From the NCBI GenBank assembly GCA_023630585.1, contig CM042552.1:15820001-15884000 (forward strand): DNA of 64,000 nt, read 5' to 3'. Positions within the stretch are counted from its first letter, which is position 1, and every line of letters starts with the position of its first letter. This document shows positions 10,576 to 22,614 of the stretch, in pieces. A model generated the notes under the pieces. The model saw only the letters and a program-made list of their open reading frames with translations. It had not been told where the DNA came from and did no database searches. This stretch comes from Cranoglanis bouderius. Lineage: Eukaryota; Chordata; Actinopteri; Siluriformes; Cranoglanididae. Both the position numbers and the translations under genes were made by a program.

Positions 10576-11358
10576 ATCGAGGATGGAAGGTTAAAAAGGC
10601 TAATTGGGATAAATTTAAAGAGATTTGTAAAAATAATAATAATGGAATGGTTTTTTGGATAAAATGGAGGATGTATATTAATTTAATACAAAATAAGTGA
10701 AGTGATATGAAGAGCAGCAGAAGAAGAAATTGGCAAAAAGAAAGTAGGAAATAGGGGGAAAAAAGTGGTTCCTTGGTAGAATGAAGAATATAGTGAGGCA
10801 GTGTTAAAAAGAAATTAAAATCTTAGGAAAGTAAGAAGAAGCTTTAACTATATTGACTTAATAAGCTATAAGAGGGCACAAGCAATAGTAAGGCATGTAA
10901 TAAGAATAGCAAGGAAAAAATACTGGAGGGAATTTTGTGAAAGCATTAGAGAAGACATTGAAATTAATGATATATGGGGGATGATTAGGAAGATGAGTGG
11001 GATTCAGAGATATAGCAGTATACCAGTACTAATAAATAAGGATAAATTAGCAGTTACAGTGAAATAGCAGAAGTATTAGCAGGAACATTTATGAAGGTGC
11101 ATAGTAATGACAATATTTCTGAAGAAATGAGAAAATATAGGGAACAGTGTGAGAGAAAATACTAAAATTTCAGAAAAAAGAGGTTATGAAGGTAATTTAA
11201 TAGAGGCAGAGTTTACATTATATGAAATGAAGAGAGTGCTCGCAGGGGTTAGACAGTCTTCTCCAAGAAAATATGAAATTTGTGTTGAGAATATTAACAA
11301 TGTATCGAAAACATCATTAAAGACAATACTGGGTTTGTTTAATAAAATATGGGAAACC

Positions 11359-14213
11359 CATATGTTATTCACAGTAGAACATAGAAAACATATTAAATGT
11401 TTAAACTGTGTAAATGTACCTGTAACAAACTCGCGCTGCAGCAGGCAGAGCACAGACACACAGGCGATATGAAGGGAATTAGTGCTAGTTTATTTACAAT
11501 ATTTACAAAACTAAAAAGATAGTGAGTTTTGCGTGGACTTCAACCTGGCCACTGCCGCCCATACCTTGTTTTGTGACACCGTCATTGTACTGCGCCTCTG
11601 TCCTACATCTCGTAGCTGTGTCAGATCTTTGTGTCTCCACCCTGCTCTGCAAAGGCGAAGATTAATTTGTGCGTGGATTAATGTATCAGACCCACTTATC
11701 TGTTCTTTTCCCTTGCTGTGCTTCAGACCTATTTTCCTCGGAGAGACAATGGGGATAAACAATACATAATAATAATAAATAAATTCTCTGAATCTGCCGA
11801 GCACAGCAACAGAACACCATTAATCCGTGAGTAGCTTATACCTTTAATGTCCATACCTGCTCTGTTTCGAGCCCTCCTGCTGTGTCTGCTATGCTTCGGG
11901 GCCATAGTTTTCTTCCCCTTTCTCGATAGGACATCCTGGTGGGGGACGATTTTGGGAGGTTCGACCTCGGTTCTGCTACCCACGTTCTCTTGGTTTCTGG
12001 GACACTCTCCTTCCTTTGTGCTTGCGCCTGTAGCCTTTGTGGTCCTTCGCTCCTCAGCTCCTATGGGCAGGAAATTGCTCTCGGCCTGTACCACTGCATT
12101 TCCCGAGGTCCAGGGGGCTTTCCTCAGCCACTTTTTGGTCTCTGCAAGGGTGGGTGCACAGGGTGGGTTCTCCACATGGTGGGCCCAGACGGTCAACAGG
12201 GGCTTCCCAGCGCATGTGGCGCATAGGGGTTCCAAGGGGAGGGAGCTTGTGACGTCCTGAGCTGCGCTGCATCTGGGGCGACAACGGCTGGTCATCCCCT
12301 CTCCAGCCAGTTGCTGTTCTGGGTGGCGAGGCGGAAGACTCTGGGGGTGAGTGAGGCTACTGGCTTGCTGGCGCTCGGGTCTCCGGCTGTTCACCGGGAT
12401 CGCCGGAGATAAAAACTCTGCAGTTGTCCGCTGATATTACCTATTCCTGTCATCCCAGCACAAGGAACCCGTCCTCTCCCTTTCAGGCTGTACCTTTATC
12501 CAGGCAGCCGGATCAAGCTCCAGTGGACTTTTCCTATCGTTGGTCTGGGCGAGACTCGGGTGGGCGGGTTGGATGGGCAGAGGGAGTAGCGGCACTGGGC
12601 AGCCGGTGAGCGTTGTCATCCAGGTAGATGCTGTCTGCTGAAAAAAAGGCACAGAAAAGCACAGTTAGTCATCTCCAACTGGCGCTTGCTCATCTTGCTG
12701 CTCCTGGCACGCCCTTTTATCCTCTGCTGCTGTCTCCTTGATGGTAGAGCACTGCCGCTGCAATCAGTGACCACCAGCTGTTTGTGGTTTGGAGTGCCCC
12801 ACCTTTCAGCCACACGCTGAAACCGTCCAAACCACTAGGGGCGCTGAAAAAGACCTGTTCATTCAGAACCCGAGCAGTAGTCATACGAGGAGCATTCTTT
12901 GATTTTTGGACACGTACCTTTGGTCCGACATCACAGTACCATTTTAAGAAAATATTTAGTAATAAAAGGTGATTTTTAATTTGATGGCCACAACACGTCT
13001 CAAAAAAGTTGGGACGGGGGCAACAAAAGGCTGGAAAAGAAGGTGTTACTAAAAAGAAACAGCTGCAGGTTAATTGGCAACAGGTCAATAACATGATTGG
13101 GTATAAAAAGAGTATCTTAGAGAGGCAGAGTGTTTCGGAAGTAAAGATTTGCCTATTTGCAAAAAACTGCGTCTACAATAAAGAAAACTGCGTCTTTGTG
13201 GAACAATTTCTGAATAATGTTCATCAACGTAAAATTGCAAAGCCTATATCTCACCATCTACAGTACATAATATCACATCATCTATAGTACATAATATCAT
13301 CAAAAGATTCTGAGAATCTGGAGAAATCTCTGTGCACAAGGGACAAGGGTGAAAATCAATATTGCATTTCCGTGATATTTGGGCCCTCGGACGGCACTGC
13401 ATTAAAAACAGGCATGATTCTGTAATGGAAATCACTGCATGGGCTCAGAAACACCTCCAGAACTCATTGTCTGTGAACACAGTTCGCCATGCCATCCACA
13501 AATTCTAGTTAAAGCTCTATCATACAAAGAAGAAGCCATATGTGAACATGGTCCAGAAACGTCACTGTCTTCTCATTTAAAATGGACTGAGGCAAAGTGG
13601 AAAACTGTTCTGTGGTCAGATGAATCGAAATTTGAAATTCTTTTTGGAAACCATGGACACCACGTCCTCTAAACTAAAGAGGACTAAAGAGGAGAGGGAC
13701 CATACGGTTTTTGTCAGCGCTCAGTTGACAAAAGCCTGCATCTCTGATAGCATGGAGGTGCATTAGTGCTCATGAAATGGACAGCTTGCACATTTGGAAA
13801 GGCACCATCAATGCTGAAAGGTTTATACAGGTTTTAGAGCAACATATGCTTCCATCCAAATTCCATCCCATCTTTACTTCTGAGAGAGTCTGCCTCTCTA
13901 AGATACTCTTTTTATACCCAATAATGCTACTGACCTGTTGCCAATTAACCTCCAGCTGTTTCTTTTTAGTAACACCTATGTTTCCAGCCTTTTGTTGTCC
14001 CCATCCCAACAGTTTTGAGATGTGTTGTGTCCATCAAATTCAAAATTACCTTATTATTTCATTAAAATGGTACATTTACTCAGTTTAAACATTTGATATG
14101 TTTTCTATGTTCTACTGTGAATAACATATGGGTTTATGAGATTTGCTAATCATTGCATTCTGTTTTTATTTACATTTTACACAGCATCCCAACTGTTTTT
14201 GGAATTGGGGTTG
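11359..14213 (+). mobile_element. Tc1-like transposon B with long inverted repeats, split by an LTR
   Basis: The left arm begins at 11359 (outer ~85 bases missing), is interrupted at 11420 and resumes at 12936. The right arm ends GGGGTTG at 14213. The arms match across hundreds of bases, for example TATAAAAAGAGTATCTTAGA near 13100 against its complement near 13905. The centre holds an N-terminal transposase remnant with STVH-like helix-turn-helix and WSDES sequence. The rest of the catalytic core has been replaced by inverted repeat. Confidence 0.85.
11421..12935 (-). mobile_element. solo LTR inserted in Tc1 B
   Basis: The 1515 bp insert begins TGTAACAAAC, ends GACATCACA and is flanked by GTACC on both sides (11416-11420, 12936-12940). 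Tc1 sequence reads straight across when the insert is removed. On the minus strand AATAAA lies about 70 bases before the 3' end, suggesting this orientation. It is GC-rich with several open frames on both strands (up to 221 codons), none resembling a known protein. Confidence 0.75.
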
Positions 14214-14379
14214 TATTATTATTAATACAAAGCCTTAGAGATTTTGTTTTGTTCCCATTTGTGTAAGTTCTGAGCCATTGTTTCATGCCTTGATTCCTTG
14301 CCACTTTGTTTACCTGTTTGGATTACCATCTGGATTTTGGAAACACTGTGCCTTATTGTATATTGATTTCTGCTAATAA

Positions 14380-14608
14380 AGAAAAAACATCCAGTGAGCT
14401 GTAGTTCTGCTGACAGAAATGTCTTGTTGATGATAGAGGTCAATGGAGAATGGCCAGACTGCTTTGAGCTGGCAGAAAGGCTACAGTAACAAAGATAACC
14501 ATTTTGTACAATTGTGATGAGCAGAAAAGCATCTCAGAATGCACAACAGGTCAAACCTTGAGGCACATGGGCTACCACAGCAGAAGACCACGCCAGGTTC
14601 CACTTTTT
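14380..14608 (+). repeat. Tc1-family transposase DNA fragment
   Basis: The stretch running through AGCATCTCAGAATGCACAAC and ACCACGCCAGGTTCC matches the coding strand of a different teleost Tc1 transposase family. It is cut off by the next element at 14609. Confidence 0.55.
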
Positions 14609-15562
14609 CTGTGCCCTCCACTAATATTGGCACCCTTTGTAAATATGAGCAAGAAGGCTGTGAAAAATTGTCTTTATTGTTTAACACAGGTTTATCCAAA
14701 AAAAAAAAAAAACCTTAAATATATGTGTGGCACAATTATTGGCACCGCTATGAATTCATATGAAAAAATATATTTGAAGTATATTCCCATTGATATTTTA
14801 CATTTTTTAGTATTTTTGGGTGACTAGGAACTAGTTCAACCATGACTTCCTGTTTCACGGGGGTATACATATGAGGTAACACATTCCCTTAGTCAAATTC
14901 CCTTAGTCATTCATCACAATGGTCAAGGAATATAGCTGTGATGTGCGGCAACAGGTTGTTGAGCTTCAAAAAAAGGGAAGTGGCTATAAGAAAATAGCAA
15001 AAGCACTGGAAATTTCCATTTCCACCATCAGAAGCTCCAGTCAACTGAAAATGTTATGAATCAACCTCGAAGAGGACGTGTCTATACTGTCTCAATGCAC
15101 TGTGAAGAGGATGGTTTGAGTGGCCAAAAAATCTCCAAGGATCACAGCTGGAGAATTGCAAAAGTTAGTTGTGTGTTGGGGTCAGAAAGTCTCCAAAACT
15201 ACAATCTGATGTCACCTACATCACCACAAACTCAACCATCTTCAGTTTTCCAGACAATACTGGAACTTCAAATGGGATCGGGTTCTATGGTCAGATGAAA
15301 CCAAAATAGAGCTTTTTGGCAATAAACACCAGAGGTGGGTTTGGTGCACATAGAGAGGTAGCCATATGGAAAAGTACCTCATGCCCACAGTTACTGTAAA
15401 TATGGTGGTGGCTAATTAATGTTTTGTGGCTGTTTTTCTGCCAGAGGACCTGGACATTTTGTTAGGGGAATGGTCTCAGATCCGTTACCATGTATTCTCC
15501 AACCTCATCAGGCATTATAGGAGAAGACTCAGAGCTGTTTTCTTCATAAAGGGAGGTAGCAC

Positions 15563-15606
<44 letters not shown>

Positions 15607-15751
15607 ACCTGTGTTGTGTTTGCAATTGTTTGATATCAATGAGAGCAGAGTATTTTTGTGAATTTTTTAACAAAAGGTTAAACAAAGACAATTTTTCCCA
15701 GCCTTCTTTGCTCATACTTACCAAGGGTGCCAATATTAGTGGAGGGCACTG
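14609..15751 (+). mobile_element. Tc1-like transposon F1
   Basis: Ends read GTGCCCTCCACTAATATTGG and its complement. The transposase starts at about 14920 with EYSCDVRQQVVELQKKGSGY and a helix-turn-helix but soon breaks. WSDETK-like sequence remains near 15290 and a C-terminal scrap at 15426-15560. Large deletions remove the central catalytic region. A T homopolymer of about 30 bases lies at 15571-15602. Confidence 0.85.
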
Positions 15752-15753
15752 TA

Positions 15754-15990
15754 TCTGTGAGTGGCAAAAATTTGTGAATCTTTGCTTCCAGTATCTGGTG
15801 TGACCCCCTTGTGCAGCAATAACTGCAACTAAAAGTTTCCGGTAACTGTTGATCAATCCTGCACATCTGCTTGGAGGAATTTTAGCCCATTCCTCAGTAC
15901 AGAACAGCTTCAACTCTGGAATGTTAGTGGATTTCTTCAATGAGAAAGTTTCAAGCACCAGAATTTCAAGCACCACTGTATACTCCCGTC
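15754..15990 (-). repeat. Tc1-like fragment
   Basis: The phrase GTGTGACCCCCTTGTGCAGC and following sequence resembles the end region of yet another Tc1 family. It is truncated on both sides. Confidence 0.45.
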
Positions 15991-18157
15991 TTGTTAATGT
16001 TTTGTTTATAATAATTAATTTATTCTAACAACCTTCTTAGGTCTCTCCTGAGGCTTTCTATGGAACAAGCTTAACAAAGTCAGTGTTTCTTAAAGGTATC
16101 TGGTATCACTTAACCAAACATTCACAGTTTGGATTAACTGATATTGTAACCTGGGTTAACAGCTCGTTAAAATGACACAGGCTCTCAGATCAAGTGCTCT
16201 TTGCATTCACATACAAGCAGAGAGAACTCACAATGACTCAAATAGTTGTGAAATGAAGTGTTTTAAATCATTTTATTTCAGACTGCTTCATTATTGAAAG
16301 AAAAGGAACAACATTGAAGAATTCAAAGTTGCAGTTATGACCAAAAGTAATACTGTTGCTGCTTCCAAGGCCTGTGAAAAAAAGCCAGCCATGTTAATAC
16401 ATATGTTGTACATATTTATTATTGTACATATTATGTACCAGCTGAAGACCCACAATAAAATAAAATAAAAACAATTATACAAAGTAAAGTTTTTTCTAAA
16501 GTATTTTAACCAACAATAATGTTCTTGCTGCTTCCTTGACCTCTTCATGTAGATTTCATGTCAGCTGAAGAATTGGCCCTGATCAATAATCAGTGATGTC
16601 CATAAGGGAGTAGCTGGGGGCACATCTGAAGACCCTGGCTGCTCCAACATACAGAATCATAGTCTTTTATAGTAGGACCACAATGGGCCCCTGGGCATTG
16701 ATCGCACCAGATAAAAGCACACATGAGAAGCTACTGCAACTGCTATGTGAGTACTGTAACTGTGGAATGTTCCAGGGTATTAAAAGTTTTTTTTTTAATA
16801 ATAATAATAATTTAAAGTGTAGTTGACATCATGAGGTAGTTAATAGATAAGGTGTTTGAATTCTACATTAAATCACATAACCAAACAATGTAAATCAGAC
16901 ATTTCTAAAAGGCCCATACTGCATGGAAACAATATACAGTTACTGTGTTTTAGGGTTGAATATTTGTAGCACTAATAAAGTAGCCTACAGCAATGACCAA
17001 TATGGTAGTAGCCTGGAAAGTCCTAACAGGAGCAGTAGCAAAAATCAGCCAGTTCAGTGGAATTCTGATGGGCCATATGTCATACTTAAAAATCCCAACA
17101 GTCATTTCAGTTGACTCTGTGGTCCAGAATATGGCTCTGAGTAAACTGTTAGATACTCCTGGCAGGCATAATCTGTCTCCAAGCAGCATCTCATTAAAAG
17201 GAATTGGAAAGTTAACTGTAGACTAGCCAATATTGGTGCAGGAACATGCAGCAAATATTATTTTTACATAACCTTTTATTTTAACAACCACAATTAAGAC
17301 CTGGCTTAGCTACACCTACTGTAGGTATAACTTTGGTTGGCGCATTGGGAGTAAAGTCCTCTCAATAAATCAGTCCTAGCTATGACCTCCTGTTGCATCA
17401 ACAGGAGATTGAGACCTCTGGTGGCCAGAGCTGCTACTGTAATGCATGGTTGCTAGGAACTCTTAAATAAATAGTTGTTTTTTGAGTGCTCCCTCTGCTT
17501 TAGTAATCTGCAAAGGACCTGAAGAAGTTAAAATGATAATTTATCCAGGCTCACAGGTCGAGTAGACGATTTGGAAGGAATTTAAATTTCCTTTTTAGTC
17601 ATATTGACTTGTTCATGATCTTCAACAACAATTACACTCCTCCCCTCTATTCAAAATTATACTACCTTAAATCCCAGAAAATTATCACAAATATAGCATC
17701 TAAATACAGCACAATAACACTTCCAGTTGAGAAATGGGAAAAAAAATAGAAAATAACAACCATGTGATTCTAACTGACAAAATATATGCAACACCACTTT
17801 ATAACCAGCATCTCAAAACTACAGTAAATACCATTTAAAGTCCTACATGAAACCCACATTACAACTCATAAACTGCACCACATGGGATTTAGCCACAGTA
17901 ATACATTTCCACAATGTCCAGTCATTGTTATAGGTGGTGGGTTTAGGGGATTATGTTTATACTAGCTCTATTGATCTGTAAAGTGATGTTGGTCTCTGAA
18001 AAGGGGGCTGGTGTTGTGGTCAATGGATATTAACCCAGGCTTATTAAAAAATCATCATCACCACCATATTTTAGTGATTTGCCTTAATGTAGTTTGTCAT
18101 GTTTTAGTCAACAGACCTTAAAACAATTTATCTTACTTTAATCAAAGATATTTTAGT
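15991..18157. other. intergenic stretch, no gene supported
   Basis: Frames of 60 to 85 codons occur (for example 16950-17226 on both strands), but none matches a family I know or has an exon-like setting. A diverged retroelement around 16900-17560 is possible but unproven. Confidence 0.4.
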
Positions 18158-18159
18158 TT

Positions 18160-18655
18160 GTTACGATTCCCCCTCGCGCTGATCGACGAAGCGAGCCGTG
18201 CAAGTGGCGCACTTCCGGATTCAGTGACACTGACTCTGTTTACTTCTCCACGTGTGTTTTGTTTTGGTTCATGTCTTGTCTCTGCCCCTGTATTGTCATT
18301 GGTTGTGTCCTTATATGTCTCAGCTGTCTTGTGTTAACCTCTTGTTGTGTTTGTTACTTAAACCCCTTGTGTGTCTGTGTCTGACGCAAAGTATTAATGC
18401 AGTTTCCTTAGCGGTCTGGCTCATACCAAGCCGTTGTTCATCGTTTTGTTTTCATGGTTTTTGATCCCTGTTTCCACCTCGTGTTTTAATTCTTGTTTAG
18501 CCTAGTTCATGTTGTTTGCCGATCGCCTGACCCATGCCTGTTTTATGACAACATTATTTTCCTCACGTTTTGGATTTGACTGCTGTTCCTAATAAACTGA
18601 CTGTTCCTATTAAAAAGACTTACACTTGCATCCGCCTATCGCCGCATTACCTGAC
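18160..18655 (+). mobile_element. solo LTR (Ty3/gypsy-like)
   Basis: Starts TGTTACGATTCCCCCTCGC and ends ACCTGACA. A TTAATGC-rich middle and AATAAA at about 18592 fit U3-R-U5 on the plus strand. No internal retroviral sequence adjoins it. The flanking duplication is not clear. Confidence 0.65.
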
Positions 18656-18984
18656 AGTTACAATTTAGTCAAATGATTTTATACTGTTATTATTCCTATT
18701 TACAGTGTTTACTCATTACTATATAAGAATAATGTCACGAATTAAAGACCATTCATTCCAAGTCATTTATTTTTGAAGGTTTCACATAAAAACACTCACC
18801 ACATGAGGAAGATGGACAGTTTTAAAAAGTCAGCTTTGAGAAGGTGTTTAAGTCAATGAGACAATGAATCAATAAATGTGTATAATTGAGGCCAAAGACT
18901 TTCAAACACAACTTTTTCACAACTCCACACAGTTCATGTTCCATACATTTCCTATGTTAAGTCATTTAGGGTATCTACTTTATA

Positions 18985-19400
18985 TAAGAGGATTTTCCCA
19001 TAGTATTAAGGGCAAAAAGGCACTGTCTCTGAAGGTAGGCCCTTAAATACAGCCACAGGTGCCATGCCAGTTAACTCTGTTATGAGCTATTATTGCTAAT
19101 TATGACAGTTGACCAATCAGAAGCTTCAAAAAGTCATTACATTAATTTCTGGAATCTTCTAGATCATGTAAAGATATAGTCATCTTGGTGTATGTAAACT
19201 TTTGACCTACTGATACAATAAATTAAATGTGTCTAATCAGTTGTTTTAAAATGACATCTGATGTGAACAAAGTAGATTGCCCTAATTGATTTTCCAAAAA
19301 AATATATGGTAACATGAAATGTGTGGAGTTGCCAAAACCTGAGATTGAATGACTGTAGCCTATTTGTATGTACATGTTTGTCATCAACTGTAGAATAATC
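18985..19400 (-). mobile_element. Sleeping Beauty-like Tc1 terminal fragment
   Basis: Contains GTATGTAAACTTTTGACC and surrounding sequence that is the inverse of 25165-25510. It includes two spaced GTTTACAT-type motifs on the minus strand, the inner and outer direct repeats of an IR/DR-type terminus. No transposase remains. Confidence 0.65.
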
Positions 19401-20285
19401 ACTAGTGGAATGACAAGGATGCCTTGAAGCAGCAGGATTTTGTAGACCAGAGTTATTATGCAAAGTTGTCCCTGCATGCACTTGGATGTCTGTTCCTGAA
19501 TTACTATCATTTTCATGTTATCATTTTTTATCAAAGGAAAATATACATCTCATCACAGTTTTTATTTTCAAGACACTACATAAAAGAATTGTCAATAAAT
19601 AATTATCACCACAATTTCCACTGACAAAATTAATTCTGCTGTCTTCATTTTTGTGCTTACTGTATATTTCATTTCAGAGCTCTCAAATCCCATCCTAAAG
19701 GCAAGTAGTATTTTGTGTAATATCCCTTGCCCTGTCCATGCTTATTTCCTGGTTCCACTCTTCTGCCACATATGCTCCTGAGTTCCAGCTTCCATCTAGT
19801 CATGATGACTTAAGTGGAACCTGATGTAGCCTTGTGTTTCCTCTCACCCTTTGTCTGTCTGTGCTCCAGGTCCTGATGTGGTTATTGTCATGACTCCCAC
19901 AGTCTCTATGCTCCTGGCTGCTTCATTTTCCATGGTTCTTTTTTAAGTTCTTCCAGTCAGAACCACGGATAGGATCGCTTTCAGAAGAAAAGCAACTACA
20001 GCACCTTTGGTTGTACTTCACCCATACTGACCCGATAATAGCTATGGGGTCAGTATGGGTGAAGTATGACCAAAAGCAGAAGGTGGGAATCTTGGAAAGC
20101 ATTGACATTCTCAGTGCTCTTTATAGTCCTTTCCCCATGAATGGCATGTGAAGCAAACAAGATTCATTCAGCTTAGGGAAATTATACTACGTGAACATTG
20201 TGGAAATCATGCTGACTGGACTCATCAATACCATACTAGACATCTAATGTCTAATTGCCAGTAGTTGTATATATAATTTTATAAT
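19401..20285. other. intergenic stretch, one short inverted repeat
   Basis: No gene recognised. CACCCATACTGACCC near 20019 and its complement near 20048 form a hairpin about 45 bases across. Confidence 0.4.
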
Positions 20286-20637
20286 TTGTTATTAATCCAT
20301 CCAATCCATCAATCCATCCTTTTTCTGTCCTGCTTATCCTACACAGGGTCGCGGGGAGCCTGGAGCCTATCCAGGGGACTCGGGTTACAAGGCCGGGGAC
20401 ATCCTGGATGAGGTTCCAACTGAATCGCACACCCATTCACACATTATGGACAATTTGGAAATGCCAATCAGCCTATAACGCATGTTTGTGGACTAGGGAG
20501 GAAACCAGAGTACCCAAAGGAAACCCCTGGGACACGAGGAGAACATGCAAGCTCCGTGCATACAGGGCGGAGGCAGGAATCAAACCCCCAACCGAGGCAA
20601 ACATGCTAACCACTAAGCCACCGTGCCCCCCTGTATT
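20286..20637 (-). repeat. tRNA-derived SINE, second family
   Basis: Reading the minus strand: GGTGGCTTAGTGGTTAGCA (A box) then GGTTTGATTCCTGCC (B box). A body conserved in many fish genomes follows, including AACATGCAAGCTCCG and GAGGAAACCAGAGTACCC on the plus strand, and the plus strand starts with ATCCATCC-type sequence. Not a tRNA gene: no cloverleaf beyond the promoter boxes. Confidence 0.8.
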
Positions 20638-20710
20638 ATTAATCATATGTACAAATTGCATCAAAGAATCTCAATGTAACTGTATATAAAAGTACCAGAT
20701 ATGCCATCAC

Positions 20711-20716
20711 TTTATT
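20711..20716 (-). promoter_or_regulatory. candidate polyadenylation signal for frmd7
   Basis: AATAAA on the minus strand, 79 bases after the frmd7 stop codon. It is the first such hexamer downstream. Not proven; a longer 3' UTR is possible. Confidence 0.4.
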
Positions 20717-20794
20717 GTTAAGAACCTTAGTAGGTCTGAAATTAATATTTTCCACTTTCTCATTTTGTGTTTCGATGTCTTAGCAAGAGTAATG

Positions 20795-21826
20795 CTACAG
20801 TTTCATTACCTTGACTGAGGTAAGAGCAGTATTTTCCCCATCACTCTGGTTGCACATGTCATCCTCTTCCCCCTCTTCTCCCTCTTCCTCATCTAGTTGG
20901 AGGCTTCCAGATGAGAAACGCATACGTGCTAATGGACCAGAATGTACAACTTTCCCTACAGCAGGACAGTAACATGGATAAAAGAGTTCAGAGTCTGAAT
21001 CGCTGTAACTGCCTGTGCCGAGCACACATAAAGATGTGGGTCTTTCTGGCAAAGGGGCAGGACTTAGTGGAAGGTAGGTTGGCCTAGTAGGGACCCGGTG
21101 TTGTGACAGGTGGGGATAATACCCCAGAGGCCGATATTCTGAAGCATATGCAGCAGCTGAAGAAGCTAGTGCAGGTCCCTGGAACTTCACATCTGGTTGG
21201 CTTGAGGCTTGGCAAGGTAATGCACTTTGAAAGGAAGAGTCATCACTGTAGTGCCCTGCTTCTATTTTTCCTATGTTATGTCTTCTGTTTAACCCCAGCC
21301 CCAGTGGTCCTCCTGATAGGGAGCACAGTCTAGATCCAGCCAATCCAATTTCGGAGAGTTGAAGCCTTTCCAGATGCTGCTGTTGTCGTGGTGGTGACAA
21401 AGAGGAAGCAGGTGAAAAGGAGTGGCCTGTTTGCCTAGGCAAATACTTCATGGGCTTAAAACTCTGGTGAGCTTGTGTGAGACGGTCTAAGGAAGATGAT
21501 GTGGTGTCTTGTAGCAAAAAAGGGTAAGTTGCAAGAGGGAAAGTTGGCAGCACTGGATGGAATTGCAGATGGGGGCTGTTGGGATATAGAAGGACCAGGT
21601 GCTGAGAGCTAGGGGACTGACGTCTCCTTGCCCCAGGCCTTTGAGAGCTTCTGCCTTGACGTTCTGCCCCTGATGTGGACATGGAATGTGGTTTTGAAGA
21701 TGCAACCCTGCTTGATTTGGCAGGCAGCCTTGACAAGGGACAGGACCGGTCAAGCCCCTCAGCAAATACATTTGTGCCATGCTTTGAAACATCAAGATGG
21801 GGGAATTGATAGGCTTGCTCATAAAG
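20795..21826 (-). CDS. frmd7: frmd7 exon 12, C-terminal tail and stop
   Basis: A single 1032 nt terminal coding exon gives 343 residues and a stop at 20795-20797. The tail is rich in Ser, Pro, Gln and Leu and probably disordered. Islands recognisable from human FRMD7 are SEYRPLG, a SDSDSELF acidic-serine stretch, and ARMRFSSGSLQLDEEE followed by a run of Glu/Asp. The middle of the tail is divergent, as expected for this protein. Confidence 0.92.
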   Translation of the reverse strand, partial: LYEQAYQFPHLDVSKHGTNVFAEGLDRSCPLSRLPAKSSRVASSKPHSMSTSGAERQGRSSQRPGARRRQSPSSQHLVLLYPNSPHLQFHPVLPTFPLATYPFLLQDTTSSSLDRLTQAHQSFKPMKYLPRQTGHSFSPASSLSPPRQQQHLERLQLSEIGLAGSRLCSLSGGPLGLGLNRRHNIGKIEAGHYSDDSSFQSALPCQASSQPDVKFQGPALASSAAAYASEYRPLGYYPHLSQHRVPTRPTYLPLSPAPLPERPTSLCVLGTGSYSDSDSELFYPCYCPAVGKVVHSGPLARMRFSSGSLQLDEEEGEEGEEDDMCNQSDGENTALTSVKVMKL

Positions 21827-22581
21827 CTGCAGAAACACATACAGTTTTTAGATATATGGAGATATATTAAAAAAAAGTTCATCCGATTTCTTTCAATCTG
21901 TACCTGTTTGGATACATCAGTGAGCAAATCTGGGGACGACTTGCATTGCCGAGATTCATGGGAAAGCTTGCAGTTTGACCTTAAAATAACATACAGACAT
22001 TTATAAAGCACAATTTTTTTATTATACCAAACTAATAAGTGCTTTGCTTAAACCTGACTTGTCAAACTAAACTACATTTCTTACCTCTCAAATGGTAGAT
22101 GTTTGTGCTCCCCAGTGCCAACACACTCCAGGAGTTGCTTTTGTGTCCTGCCACTAAACAAAGATAAGACACACACCATCGTTATCTATGTACTTCAACA
22201 CAATGAAAACCCTTTCTGTGATGGCCAGGTCACCAACACCTCACTTGATGTTAGGAGATATTATATATTACCCAATGTGTTCTCACTTGTTTTTTCCACT
22301 GTCTCTGTCTTACTCTTTTGAATGTACCTGTATCTGAAGCTGGATCCCTTGCTGGAAAACAATGACTTTTGATATGGCTTGGGCTCCTCAGCTAGACGGA
22401 AGAAGGCATGATACTCCACACACATCTTCCAGAAAGTTTTACAAATATCTCTGCTTGCCATGGTGAACTCAACCATGTCCCTCCGTGAAGGCTGTTACAC
22501 AGACAGATGCATGCATCAAAAAAGCATAATTTGAAACAATTGTATCATTATAATTTTGAAAACAAACAAACACAGAGAGAA

Positions 22582-22614
<33 letters not shown>

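Larger units (their letters stand above)
8130..11358 (+). mobile_element. I/jockey-type LINE, broken by insertions
   Basis: An ORF1-like piece (8155-8415, extending to 8600 with breaks) is followed by an endonuclease part (from 9893) and degraded downstream sequence to 11358. A complete small LTR element (8604-9736) sits inside ORF1, and a Tc1-end fragment (9779-9890) a little further on. ORF1-like sequence resumes right after the LTR element. The clade assignment is tentative. Confidence 0.7.

Noticed and set aside
16950..17226. Overlapping frames of about 79 codons on both strands
   Set aside because: No recognisable motif, no splice context and opposite-strand overlap; left unannotated.
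21487..22011. 174-codon frame reading through frmd7 exon 11 and beyond
   Set aside because: It joins exon 11 to intron and then to an out-of-frame shadow of exon 12; splicing of the 77 bp intron gives the conserved sequence.
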